NCBI GenBank assembly: GCA_011525915.1
Contig: WYBM01000048.1
Coordinates: 1-64,000 of the forward strand
From: Ardenticatenaceae bacterium
Lineage (GTDB): Bacteria; Chloroflexota; Anaerolineae; Promineifilales; Promineifilaceae
Length of the DNA: 64,000 bases
Reading direction: 5' to 3'
Both the position numbers and the translations under genes were made by a program. Of this stretch, positions 16,752-24,647 are shown piece by piece. The first letter of the stretch is position 1; every line of letters starts with the position of its first letter. Under the pieces are notes generated by a model. That model did not search any database. It saw only the letters and a list, made by a program, of their open reading frames with translations, and was not told where the DNA came from.

Positions 16752-18443
16752 CTATTGGCCGCCGCCAAACGGCCCGCCGCCTTGCCCATTGTCAGGGGGG
16801 CCGTCGCCGTTACCAAACTGAAAACGTGGCGTGACACTGCCAACGATGAGTTCGTCGCCAGCTTGCAAACCGCTGGTGATCTGGGTATAACGGCCGTCTC
16901 GCAGCCCAATCGTTACTTCTACCTCTGTGAACGTCTGGGTGCCGTTGGCATCGGTGATCACCTTGTTAACCGTGTACGTGCCCTTTTCGCGGTTGGCGTT
17001 GATGGCGGCATTGGGCACCAGCAGTACATCTTTCACCGTATCTGTTAGCAGACGGGCGTTGGCCGTCATGCCCACCAACACCGGCAGCGCTGTTTCACCC
17101 AGGCTGATGTAAACCTGATAGCTGACCACGGCCGTGTTATCTTGTGTAGCCACCGGCGCAATAGACACCACCTCGCCGGCAATGTCCACTTCCGGCCATG
17201 ATTCCAACGTCAGTGTCGCCGGCTGCTCTATGGTTACCTTGCCGATGTCTACTTCATCCACATCCAATACCACTTCCAGGCTGGCTGGGTCTACCAACGT
17301 CACCAAAATGCCGCTGGCCTGTTCGCCAGGCTGCGCGTTCACGGCCGTGACCACCCCGGCAAACGGTGCATACAGGGTCGCTTCGGCCAGGTCATTTTCA
17401 GCTCTTTGCAGGGCGACGCGGGCCTGAACGACGGCCGTTTCCATCTGCACGATCTGGCTTTGGGTTGGCCCGCGCTGCAGCCTGCCCAGGGTGGCTTGGG
17501 CCTGAGCCAGGGTCGCTTCGGCGGCGGCCACTTGGGCGGCCGAAGGGCCAAGCAGCAACAAATCCAGGTTAGCCTGGGCCGCGTCTCGCTGTGCCGCAGC
17601 TAACGCTGCCTGGGCTGATGCCGCCGCGATAGCATTACCGTCGCCGTTGAGCAGACGCTCAACTGTCTCTTGGGCGGCGGCCAGTGTGGCATTGGCCTGC
17701 AAAGCCTGCGCCCGCGCTGAAAGTTCCAGGTCAGCCAGCGTTTCTGCTGACAGGAAGCCTTCCGGCTCTGTCACCAGGATCGTGCTGTGCTGCTCTGCGG
17801 CACGGGTGGCGGCCGTTTGCGCCAGGCCTAGTTGAATCTGTGCCGCCTCCAATTCCGCAGCGCTGGCGCCCGCCCGGGCATCATTTAACTGGGCTGCCGC
17901 GGCCGCAATGTCGGCGTTGGCGGCGCGCACGTCTGCCTCTGCCTTGGCGATCTCGTCGGCGCTTGCCCCGGCCAGCAAGCCATCCAGAGCGGCCTGGGCA
18001 CTGGCCACATTGGCCTCAGCTGCGGCCAGGTCAGTGGCCGTGGCTGGGGCCAAAAGGGTAGCCAGGTTGGCCTCTTGAATGGTTAAGGTTTGTTGGGTAT
18101 TGGTGACGGCGCGTTCAAGTACGGCCGTGTCCAGCGTCAATAGGGCTTCGCCAGCTGCCACCCTATCACCTACCTGCACGTACACCTCGGCCACATAGCC
18201 AGATTGGGCCAGGGCTAATTGGGCGGCGCGTTGTGCCCGTACCTGGCCACTGGCCGTAGCGTTGGCCGCCAGGTCGCCGGTAATAACCGTCACCGTTTCC
18301 CCGGCATCAACAACGGCTGCCTGCTGCCGGGCCATGGCCCGCGCCCCCAGCATGGGCAGGGCCACGATGGCAATAATCATGATTAGCAGTAAGCCACCGC
18401 CAAGCCATAGCCATTTTCTGCGTTTTTTGGTTCTCTTGTTCAT
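16752..18443 (-). CDS. HlyD/MacA-family efflux adaptor (first-copy, nearest ATPase)
   Basis: A 563-residue membrane-fusion protein. After a basic N-terminus there is one membrane anchor (about residues 10-31), a lipoyl-like half (GDLAANATASGQVRAQ), a very long Ala/Gln-rich coiled hairpin (residues 100-340), the second lipoyl half (APFAGVVTAVNAQPGEQ) and a beta-barrel/MP domain ending in a Gly-rich tail. The coiled hairpin is long for a MacA protein. The ATG at 18443 has a GGGA ahead; starting earlier would run into the upstream gene. The partners are the ATPase and permease. No outer-membrane channel gene is present. Confidence 0.9.
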   Translation of the reverse strand: MNKRTKKRRKWLWLGGGLLLIMIIAIVALPMLGARAMARQQAAVVDAGETVTVITGDLAANATASGQVRAQRAAQLALAQSGYVAEVYVQVGDRVAAGEALLTLDTAVLERAVTNTQQTLTIQEANLATLLAPATATDLAAAEANVASAQAALDGLLAGASADEIAKAEADVRAANADIAAAAAQLNDARAGASAAELEAAQIQLGLAQTAATRAAEQHSTILVTEPEGFLSAETLADLELSARAQALQANATLAAAQETVERLLNGDGNAIAAASAQAALAAAQRDAAQANLDLLLLGPSAAQVAAAEATLAQAQATLGRLQRGPTQSQIVQMETAVVQARVALQRAENDLAEATLYAPFAGVVTAVNAQPGEQASGILVTLVDPASLEVVLDVDEVDIGKVTIEQPATLTLESWPEVDIAGEVVSIAPVATQDNTAVVSYQVYISLGETALPVLVGMTANARLLTDTVKDVLLVPNAAINANREKGTYTVNKVITDANGTQTFTEVEVTIGLRDGRYTQITSGLQAGDELIVGSVTPRFQFGNGDGPPDNGQGGGPFGGGQ

Positions 18444-18465
18444 AATATTCCCTATGTGTTGTGTT

Positions 18466-20022
18466 TTAATTTCCTGACCCAGGGCCAAAGAAGTTCCCCA
18501 CCGGCGTGCTGTTGGTGATGAGTAGTTCATCCCCTTCGTTCAGGCCACTCAGGATTTGAGTATAGCTGCTGTCACGCAGACCAATGGTTACCGGCGTTGT
18601 CTCCGTTCCCTCACCCACCACCAGGTTCACACTGTAAGTGCCTGAACTGCGGTCTACGTTGATCGCCTGGTTGGGCACCAGCAGCACATCTTTCTTTTCG
18701 GCCGTGATCAGGTTGGCGTTGGCTGTCATACCTACACGTACAGGCAGGTCAGTGTGCCCCAGACTAAGGTATACCTGGTAGATGACCAGAGAGCTGCCAG
18801 GTTGGGTGCTGGCGCTGGTGGCGATGGTGACAATTTCACCAGGGATTTCAACATCTGGCCACGTTTCTAATGTCAACGTGGCCGGCTGCCCAACCTGCAA
18901 ACTGCCTACATCCACTTCATCTACTTCCAACACCACTTCCAGGCTGGCAGGGTCTACCATTTCGATGACCGGACCGGTGGCAAATTCGCCTTCGCTGACG
19001 ACCACGGCCGTGACCACCCCGGCAAAGGGCGCCGTAATAGTTCCTTTGGCCAGAGCGTCTTGGGCATCGGCCAGGCTCAATCGGGCCTGCTCAACTTCTG
19101 CTGTGGCTACGGCCATCTCTTCGGCCGTTGGCCCGGCCAACAAATCAGCCAGTGAAGCTTCTGCCTGAGCCAGCTGCGCCTGGGCAGAGGCAATTTGCGC
19201 TGCTTTTGCGCCACCGGTCTGCACGCTGAAGTTTGCTTCTGCCCCCTGCAGCCGGGCGGCGGCCGCCGTCACGTTCCCCTGAGCGGCACCCACGTCTGGC
19301 CCGGCCAGCAGGGTATCAAGCTGCGCCTGGGCATTGGCCACCGCTTCATTGGCCTGCAACATCGCCTGGTGTGTCTGCTCGTTGGGGGTTTCCTGGTTCG
19401 CTTCCTGCGCCGCCTGCTGCTGCAACTGAGCGGCTGCCAGTGCCGCCTGGGCCGCTTCAATTTGTGACTCCTTGATTGTGCCCTGGACGGTGGCCAGGTT
19501 AGCCGAGGCCGAGGCTAATGATGCCTCTGACTGGCGCACGGCAGCCTGGTAAATAGCCATCTCTTCGGCCGAAGGCCCGGCCAGCAGATCATCCAGGTTA
19601 GCCTGGGCGCTGGCTACGGCCGCTTCCGCAGCGAGAATGTCCAGGGTATTGGCCGGTTCCTGCAAAGCGGCCAGACTTACCTCTTTAAGATATAGATTCT
19701 GCTCGGCAATGGTTACATTCAAGGCCAACATCGTTGTGTCTAGCTGCATCAACACGTCGCCAGCTTGCACGCTGTCCCCGGCGCGCACATTGATCTGCTG
19801 CACACGTGCCGGTGTGGCCGCCGAAAGTGTGGCCGCCTGTAACGGCCGTACTTCACCGGCCGCTGTAGCCCTGGCAGACAGGTCGCCGATAAAGGCAGCC
19901 ACTGTGTCACCGGGCGCCGGTGCCTGCGTCTGGGCCGCACGTTGGGCTGCCCGGCTGGCGGCAAACAGTATTGCCACTATGATCACCACGGCGGTGAGGG
20001 TAATGACCCATTTCTTTTTCAT
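18466..20022 (-). CDS. HlyD/MacA-family efflux adaptor (second copy)
   Basis: A 518-residue paralogue of the next gene, first in the operon. It has a single N-terminal membrane helix (residues 7-25), GDLSARATAAGEVRPLQ, a long Ala/Gln-rich coiled hairpin including two DDLLAGPSAEEM-type repeats, then APFAGVVTAVVVSEGEF and the same C-terminal barrel with LRDSSYTQILSGLNEGDE. The two adaptors share the order and spacing of domains but differ clearly in sequence, so the duplication is not recent. Their hairpins may form a mixed hexamer on one MacB pump; this is inference. Confidence 0.9.
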   Translation of the reverse strand: MKKKWVITLTAVVIIVAILFAASRAAQRAAQTQAPAPGDTVAAFIGDLSARATAAGEVRPLQAATLSAATPARVQQINVRAGDSVQAGDVLMQLDTTMLALNVTIAEQNLYLKEVSLAALQEPANTLDILAAEAAVASAQANLDDLLAGPSAEEMAIYQAAVRQSEASLASASANLATVQGTIKESQIEAAQAALAAAQLQQQAAQEANQETPNEQTHQAMLQANEAVANAQAQLDTLLAGPDVGAAQGNVTAAAARLQGAEANFSVQTGGAKAAQIASAQAQLAQAEASLADLLAGPTAEEMAVATAEVEQARLSLADAQDALAKGTITAPFAGVVTAVVVSEGEFATGPVIEMVDPASLEVVLEVDEVDVGSLQVGQPATLTLETWPDVEIPGEIVTIATSASTQPGSSLVIYQVYLSLGHTDLPVRVGMTANANLITAEKKDVLLVPNQAINVDRSSGTYSVNLVVGEGTETTPVTIGLRDSSYTQILSGLNEGDELLITNSTPVGNFFGPGSGN

Positions 20023-20040
20023 ATATGCTCCTCGTAAAGG

Positions 20041-20165
20041 TTACTGGTATCAGTATTCAGTCATCAGTGGGCAGTTTTCAGTAGGGGCTAACGCCAGCAA
20101 CTGTCCACTAAACACTGGTTACTGACTTCTGGCCACTGGTTACTGGCTTCTGATCACTGATTACC
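20041..20165. repeat. Intergenic heptad repeat (CAGTNNN family)
   Basis: The gap of about 315 bp between divergent genes carries CAGTATT, CAGTCAT, CAGTGGG and CAGTTTT units, then reversed units (CACTGGTTACTGA, CACTGGTTACTGG, CACTGATTACC). It matches the elements at 7.8, 13.8 and 24.6 kb. The remaining part (20166-20338) holds one ACGGCCGT octamer and no other feature I could support apart from the ribosome binding site of the next gene. Confidence 0.6.
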
Positions 20166-20338
20166 TGGCAAAAGTCCAAAGTTATTTTGAACGAACCCAT
20201 AGCTTCCCGTTTGCAGATTGTAGGCGGGGATTGTGGAGAAATTATGGAAAAGGTTTGCAGGTTGTTTGCAACCAGACGGCCGTTGCCCCGTACAGGCGAA
20301 CATGATGTGACCTTACTTGCAAAAAAGGAGAGACATTT

Positions 20339-20896
20339 ATGCCTGATGAAACTGTTTATAAGGCTGAAGAAATGCAAAAACTCATACGTAAAACCTACTG
20401 GACGCCCTACCTGATCATTGGTGTTGGCATTTTACTGCTGGCGGCTAACCTGTTTGGGTTCCATTTAATGGATATCTTATGGCCGGGGTTTATCATTGGC
20501 CCTGGCCTATTATTACTTTGGCCAGCGTACAATTCCACCGCTGAAAAGCGGAACGCCGCCAGCTTTTTGGCTGTACCTGGGGCTATCATCACCACAGTTG
20601 GTCTAATGCTGTTTACAATGAATCTGATCGATCATTTTGAAGCCTGGGCTTACAGTTGGCCGCTCATTTGGGCTTCAGTGGCCGCCGCGGTCATGTACAT
20701 CTATCGCTTTGACGAAGCGCACACCGTCCATGACTCAGGCCGCAAGTTTATTCGGGCTATGGTTATTCTGTGCGGGGCCATGATGGTGTTGTTTGAACTG
20801 GTCATTTGGGGTAGTTTTAATCCCCTGTTGGCTGTTGGGTTGATTGCTTTTGGCATTTACCTGTTAGTGAAGAACCAGCGGCAGCAGCGCGCTTAG
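20339..20896 (+). CDS. Small multi-pass membrane protein, LiaF-like N-terminal region
   Basis: A 185-residue integral membrane protein with about four to five helices (near residues 20-40, 45-62, 78-97, 105-120 and 140-178). The short first pairs with an amphipathic FGFHLMDILWPGFIIGPGLLLL stretch resemble the transmembrane unit seen in LiaF/DUF5668-type envelope-stress proteins, but the cytoplasmic part is missing. AAGGAGA precedes the ATG. It is followed by the DUF4342 gene on the same strand, with a hairpin between. The function is unknown. Confidence 0.7.
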   Translation: MPDETVYKAEEMQKLIRKTYWTPYLIIGVGILLLAANLFGFHLMDILWPGFIIGPGLLLLWPAYNSTAEKRNAASFLAVPGAIITTVGLMLFTMNLIDHFEAWAYSWPLIWASVAAAVMYIYRFDEAHTVHDSGRKFIRAMVILCGAMMVLFELVIWGSFNPLLAVGLIAFGIYLLVKNQRQQRA

Positions 20897-20916
20897 GCCG
20901 CGCCCTTAGTAGGTGC

Positions 20917-20952
20917 TGCGTGGCGCTTAGTGAACCCATTAGGCACCACGCA
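20917..20952 (+). terminator. Hairpin after the membrane-protein gene
   Basis: TGCGTGGCGCTTAGTG pairs imperfectly with CATTAGGCACCACGCA around an AACC loop. It lies 21 bp after the stop codon. There is no T-tract, so it may be a weak terminator or an mRNA-stabilising stem before the DUF4342 gene. Confidence 0.4.
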
Positions 20953-21007
20953 CTACATATCAGGAGGGGTATAGAAAGTTTTAACAGATGTGTTCACATA
21001 GGAGAAT

Positions 21008-21382
21008 ATGATTATGAGTCACGAAGAGAATATCAAGATTGATGAAGATGAAGTTAAAGAAGAAACCCACACAGAAGAAAATTCCTGGACAGAAGAGTTT
21101 GTCGTTGCTGGCGAGGAGTTGGTAGATACGGTCAAGAAGTTGGTGAAGGAATCTTCAGTGCGTCACGTGGAAATCATCAACGAAAAACACAATATCCACT
21201 TTAAGGTGCCTTTGCCCGTTGGTGTAGGTGGCATTGCCGTTTTGGGCCTCATAGGCATGGGCTGGCTGGCCGTTATTGCTCTTATCGCTGCCCTGGTGAC
21301 GGACTGCACCATTCGTGTGGTGCGGGTGGAAGCAGCCCCCGCCGAAAAATCCCCAGAAGGGACAAAACCGGCAGGGGCGTAG
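21008..21382 (+). CDS. DUF4342-containing protein
   Basis: A 124-residue protein. An acidic N-terminal tail (rich in Glu/Lys, residues 1-30) is followed by the DUF4342 core: EEFVVAGEELVDTVKKLVKE, then VEIINEKHNIHFKVPLPVG, and a C-terminal hydrophobic hairpin of two helices (residues 72-103). The family occurs in many anaerobic Gram-positive and Chloroflexota genomes and has no known function; the helix resembles a UBA-like part joined to a membrane hairpin. AGGAG lies ahead of the ATG at 21008; a second ATG at 21014 is also possible. Confidence 0.8.
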   Translation: MIMSHEENIKIDEDEVKEETHTEENSWTEEFVVAGEELVDTVKKLVKESSVRHVEIINEKHNIHFKVPLPVGVGGIAVLGLIGMGWLAVIALIAALVTDCTIRVVRVEAAPAEKSPEGTKPAGA

Positions 21383-21418
21383 ATGCCCGTTAGCGGTTGG
21401 CTTTTTGTTTTCTTTTGG

Positions 21419-21460
21419 TACCAGGACGCCCGATGCGCATACAACATCGGGCGTCTGGTA
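21419..21460 (+). terminator. Terminator after the DUF4342 gene
   Basis: TACCAG-GACGCCCGATG pairs with CATCGGGCGTCTGGTA with a single bulged G and a nine-base loop, followed by TTTGTC. It is strong enough to end the upstream transcript and is nearly symmetrical, so it could also act from the other strand. Confidence 0.7.
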
Positions 21461-21549
21461 TTTGTCAAAATCACTCCCTCCGGTTAAGGTATTGGAAACG
21501 TAACAAGACAGGCAGGTCACATGACCGGGCCTGGGAAGGGAGTTTGAAC

Positions 21550-22083
21550 ATGTCCAAGCGATTTGTTGTCTTTTGTATAGGCATAGGGGTGTTATTGCTG
21601 CTGGCCGCCTGTGATTCACTGATCACGGTAGGTGGAGATGCAGGCAGCTTGCTGCCAGAATTGGAAGGTTATAACACCATCGAAGGGCAAAGTTTTACCG
21701 ATGCGCTGACGACGTTGGGGGTCATGGCGACCCTGGCCGGGCAGCCAGAGCTAGGGGCACCCATTGCGGCCGTTAGTGGTGTGGTGGGGTGTTATCAAGA
21801 GGCCGGCGCTGTTAGTGCCCGTGTCTACAGCGACCAGGCAGAACCGCGCAACAGTGGCATTGTGGCCGTGGGTGACCGCAATGCGCTGCTGAACCCTATC
21901 ACCTTTTTGCAATGTGTGCCCGGCAGCGGCCGCCGGGGGCCCCAATCGGTGACCATTGAGCCTTGTTCACACAGCTATACTCTGGCCCGTGATGACAACG
22001 AGTTTTACATCATTTATGCCGGGCTGACCCCGGACGTATGCCATGCTTTCTGCTCAAACCTGGAGGGCTGCACAGCGCATTAA
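21550..22083 (+). CDS. Predicted lipoprotein of unknown function
   Basis: A 177-residue secreted protein. Residues 1-20 form a lipoprotein signal peptide (MSKRF then a hydrophobic run) ending in the lipobox LAAC, so the mature protein should be anchored to the outer face of the membrane through the cysteine. The mature part has six more cysteines in its second half (CYQE, LQCV, EPCS, DVCHAFCSNLEGC), suggesting disulfides. I do not recognise a domain. The ATG at 21550 has AGGGAG upstream; the frame is open further upstream but without a signal. Confidence 0.7.
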   Translation: MSKRFVVFCIGIGVLLLLAACDSLITVGGDAGSLLPELEGYNTIEGQSFTDALTTLGVMATLAGQPELGAPIAAVSGVVGCYQEAGAVSARVYSDQAEPRNSGIVAVGDRNALLNPITFLQCVPGSGRRGPQSVTIEPCSHSYTLARDDNEFYIIYAGLTPDVCHAFCSNLEGCTAH

Positions 22084-22098
22084 CGTGTAGGCATCTGT

Positions 22099-22980
22099 TT
22101 ACTTTGTGGTTTCCACACGCTGCCAGAGGTCAAGCAACGGCCGTTGCCTGACCCGCACCTGCCACCAGACGGATCCCCACAGATGCAGCCGGGCGGCAAA
22201 CAGCTGCAGTGTCCACCAACATTCACGGGGGGTGCGGGCAAAGGTCAAGGCATGGCGGCTGCCTTGTTGTGCTTCTCGGCGGGCAGAGCGCATCTGGTAG
22301 GGAGAACGGCGTATCACATCTTGCGCGTAGCCACCAGCAGAGCGCACCTTTTGCCGCCGCCAATCTGCATACGTGCTGGGGTATTTTACATACACTTCGG
22401 CTTGCGGCGCGTAGCGGATGCGGTACCCTTGCTCGGCCAGGCGGTGGGAGATGACGGCATCTTCGGCCAGTGCGTCATGAGGGATGGGGGGCAGCAGGGA
22501 TTTGCGGACCGCAAAGAGGTAACCGGAGCAAAGTAAAAATTGCCCTGTTGTGTCCCGTGCCAGGCGTGCCTGGTGGGCACCAGCCACCAACAGGTGTGAC
22601 CAGTAACCCAGTTTTGTGTTACGCGGGCTAAGGCTGACGGGCCGGCCAGTGACCGCGCCGGTTTGGGGATCGTTGAACGGTGCCAACAGGGGGGCAAGCG
22701 ATTGGCGCCCGACGTATACATCGCCATCACTAAAGACGATGATGTCTCCTTGAGTGGCTTGTAAACCAATGGTGAGAGCCGTGGGTTTGCCTTGACCGGG
22801 ATCAGGCACGTGGCGAATGTGGGGGTATTGGGTGGTGTATTGGTGAACGACGGCCGTCGTTTCGGCGTCTGGGCAAACCACCAGGATTTCGCTGCCGGCC
22901 GGCAGCTGCGCTTGAAAGGCATCCATGGCCCGGCCAATGGTGCTGGCCTCACGGTAAGCAGTGATCAGCACAGAAATCAT
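22099..22980 (-). CDS. Family 2 glycosyltransferase
   Basis: A GT-A glycosyltransferase of about 293 residues. MISVLITAYREASTIGRAM is the nucleotide-sugar strand; GKPTALTIGLQATQGDIIVFSDGDVYV holds the DxD-like metal site; the acceptor region has EDAVISHRLAEQGYRI, which is the ED/QxxRW-like part of processive or chain-forming GT2 enzymes. The C-terminal part is Trp/Arg-rich and probably peripheral to the membrane. A GTG at 23001 overlapping the M50-gene stop (GTGA) is an alternative start and would imply coupling. Confidence 0.85.
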   Translation of the reverse strand: MISVLITAYREASTIGRAMDAFQAQLPAGSEILVVCPDAETTAVVHQYTTQYPHIRHVPDPGQGKPTALTIGLQATQGDIIVFSDGDVYVGRQSLAPLLAPFNDPQTGAVTGRPVSLSPRNTKLGYWSHLLVAGAHQARLARDTTGQFLLCSGYLFAVRKSLLPPIPHDALAEDAVISHRLAEQGYRIRYAPQAEVYVKYPSTYADWRRQKVRSAGGYAQDVIRRSPYQMRSARREAQQGSRHALTFARTPRECWWTLQLFAARLHLWGSVWWQVRVRQRPLLDLWQRVETTK

Positions 22981-22997
22981 GGCCAGGACGCCTACCC

Positions 22998-23795
22998 TCA
23001 CCCTTGCATGGTGGAACTATCTGACGTGTAGACCACAGAAACGCCCTTGATACGGCCGATACCCCACTCCACGATGGCGATGAGCAGTATAAACAGCAGG
23101 TTGACACCGATGGCCAGCGAAAAGGCCAGCCCCAGATAGCCAAACATCAGAGCCGCCGGGCGGGCCAGTTCAGAGGCAATGACGTTGGCTACCCCCAACA
23201 GGTATAAAACCAGAGAGAGCACGCCCAGGGTAATGGCAAAGGCGGGCCAGGCGCGGCGGTCTGAACGGCTGGGCATCATGCCGTTGCCAATGGCAAACAG
23301 CAGGTAAAGCCAGAGGAAAAAGTCGGGTGTTTGCAGAATTTGGTCAAGCGCGATGGTCAGGGAGCGGATCTGGCCGGTTTCCACCAGCAAAGCGATCTGA
23401 GGGTAGTTAAAGATGTGGAAGCTGATGAGCAGAATCACGGCCGTGCCCATTATTAAGGGCGCGCCGCCGATGATGCTTTCCCGCACCGGGTCCAGCGTAG
23501 GGCTTTTATAATACTCCACATACCCCAGTTGAATGCTGCCATCTGGCTGCTGACGGGGGATGACAGAGAACGTACCGGTGCGCACGCCCAGCAGGGTGGC
23601 GGCCAGCCAATGGCTGGCTTCATGCAGAAACACACCGGGCAGCAAGATAATGGCGTATAAAACGACAGCCCGCGCCGGTTGACCCATCAACAAATAGGAA
23701 ATACCATGCAGATGTTGGTGAATCCAGCGCTGCATCACCAGCAAGAGGGGCAGTGTTAGTAATACCCAGAAGAAGGGCATAAGAGAGTCGTTCAT
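22998..23795 (-). CDS. M50-like membrane metalloprotease homologue
   Basis: A 265-residue polytopic membrane protein with about six helices. HEASH (HExxH) lies in the second helix near residue 58, the zinc motif of site-2-protease/M50 proteins. The second M50 motif (NxxPxPxLDG) is not clearly present. A family of M50-like proteins with a preserved HExxH occurs widely in Chloroflexota, and their proteolytic activity has not been shown. The gene is followed by the GT2 gene and preceded by tpiA 20 bp away, all on the minus strand. Confidence 0.65.
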   Translation of the reverse strand: MNDSLMPFFWVLLTLPLLLVMQRWIHQHLHGISYLLMGQPARAVVLYAIILLPGVFLHEASHWLAATLLGVRTGTFSVIPRQQPDGSIQLGYVEYYKSPTLDPVRESIIGGAPLIMGTAVILLISFHIFNYPQIALLVETGQIRSLTIALDQILQTPDFFLWLYLLFAIGNGMMPSRSDRRAWPAFAITLGVLSLVLYLLGVANVIASELARPAALMFGYLGLAFSLAIGVNLLFILLIAIVEWGIGRIKGVSVVYTSDSSTMQG

Positions 23796-23815
23796 GAACG
23801 GTGAATGGCCAATGG

Positions 23816-24574
23816 CTAGTTTACAATAGCATTTTGCACTAATTGGACAAAGCTTGGTTTCAGGCTGGCGCCGCCGACAAGCGCGCCGTCGATGTCTGGG
23901 TGGGCCATATAGTCGGCAATATTGTCCTCGGTGACGCTGCCACCGTACTGAATGCGTACTTGCTGTGCTGTGTGCTCACCAAACATCTCAGCAACAGCGC
24001 CGCGCACGCTTAAGCCAATGATGCTGCCTGCGGCTGCCGCGCTGGCCGATTTGCCCGTGCCAATGGCCCAGATAGGTTCGTAGGCAATGACACAGGTAGC
24101 CGTTTGCTCGGCCGTTAAGCCAGCCAGGGCCGCCTTTACCTGCCCACTAACAAACACCTGGGTTTCGCCCCCTTCATTTTGGGTCAGGCTTTCACCCACG
24201 CAGATGATAGGGGTCAGGCCATGAGCCAGGGCCGCGTGGACTTTTTTATTCACCCCTTCGTCTGTTTCACCAAAGAGGGCCCGGCGTTCTGAATGGCCTA
24301 AGATAACGTATTGGCAGAAGGGGGTCAGCATGTCTGGCGCTACTTCACCGGTGTAAGCGCCTTTTTCGGCAAAGTACATGTTTTGGGCACCCACGCCGAT
24401 GTTGGTGGCTTGCAGCACCTCATAAACAGCGGGGATCGCCAGAAAAGGCGGGCAGACAACCCGGTCTATGCCTTTGATATTTTGCAGTTCATGACGGATC
24501 TCACGTACAAATTCTACGGCAGCAACGGCCGTTTTGTTCATTTTCCAATTGCCAGCAATGATAGGGGTTCGCAT
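23816..24574 (-). CDS. tpiA: Triosephosphate isomerase
   Basis: Interconverts dihydroxyacetone phosphate and glyceraldehyde 3-phosphate in glycolysis and gluconeogenesis. The 252-residue TIM barrel has the catalytic lysine in [10 protein letters not shown], the histidine in ILGHSERR, the glutamate in [16 protein letters not shown] and the phosphate loop QYGGSV and GALVGGASL. All catalytic residues are in place. Confidence 0.97.
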   Translation of the reverse strand: MRTPIIAGNWKMNKTAVAAVEFVREIRHELQNIKGIDRVVCPPFLAIPAVYEVLQATNIGVGAQNMYFAEKGAYTGEVAPDMLTPFCQYVILGHSERRALFGETDEGVNKKVHAALAHGLTPIICVGESLTQNEGGETQVFVSGQVKAALAGLTAEQTATCVIAYEPIWAIGTGKSASAAAAGSIIGLSVRGAVAEMFGEHTAQQVRIQYGGSVTEDNIADYMAHPDIDGALVGGASLKPSFVQLVQNAIVN

Positions 24575-24599
24575 GGTTTCTCCTTTTCCTTTGTCTTGG

Positions 24600-24647
24600 T
24601 GTCCAGGTCAAACTGATGACTGAATACTGCCTGCTAAACACTGATTA
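24600..24647. repeat. Intergenic heptad repeat (short copy)
   Basis: The gap between the kinase and tpiA contains ACTGATGACTGAATACTG and CACTGATTACTAC, reversed units of the CAGTNNN family seen at 7.8, 13.8 and 20.1 kb. It is short and has no complete hairpin. Confidence 0.5.
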
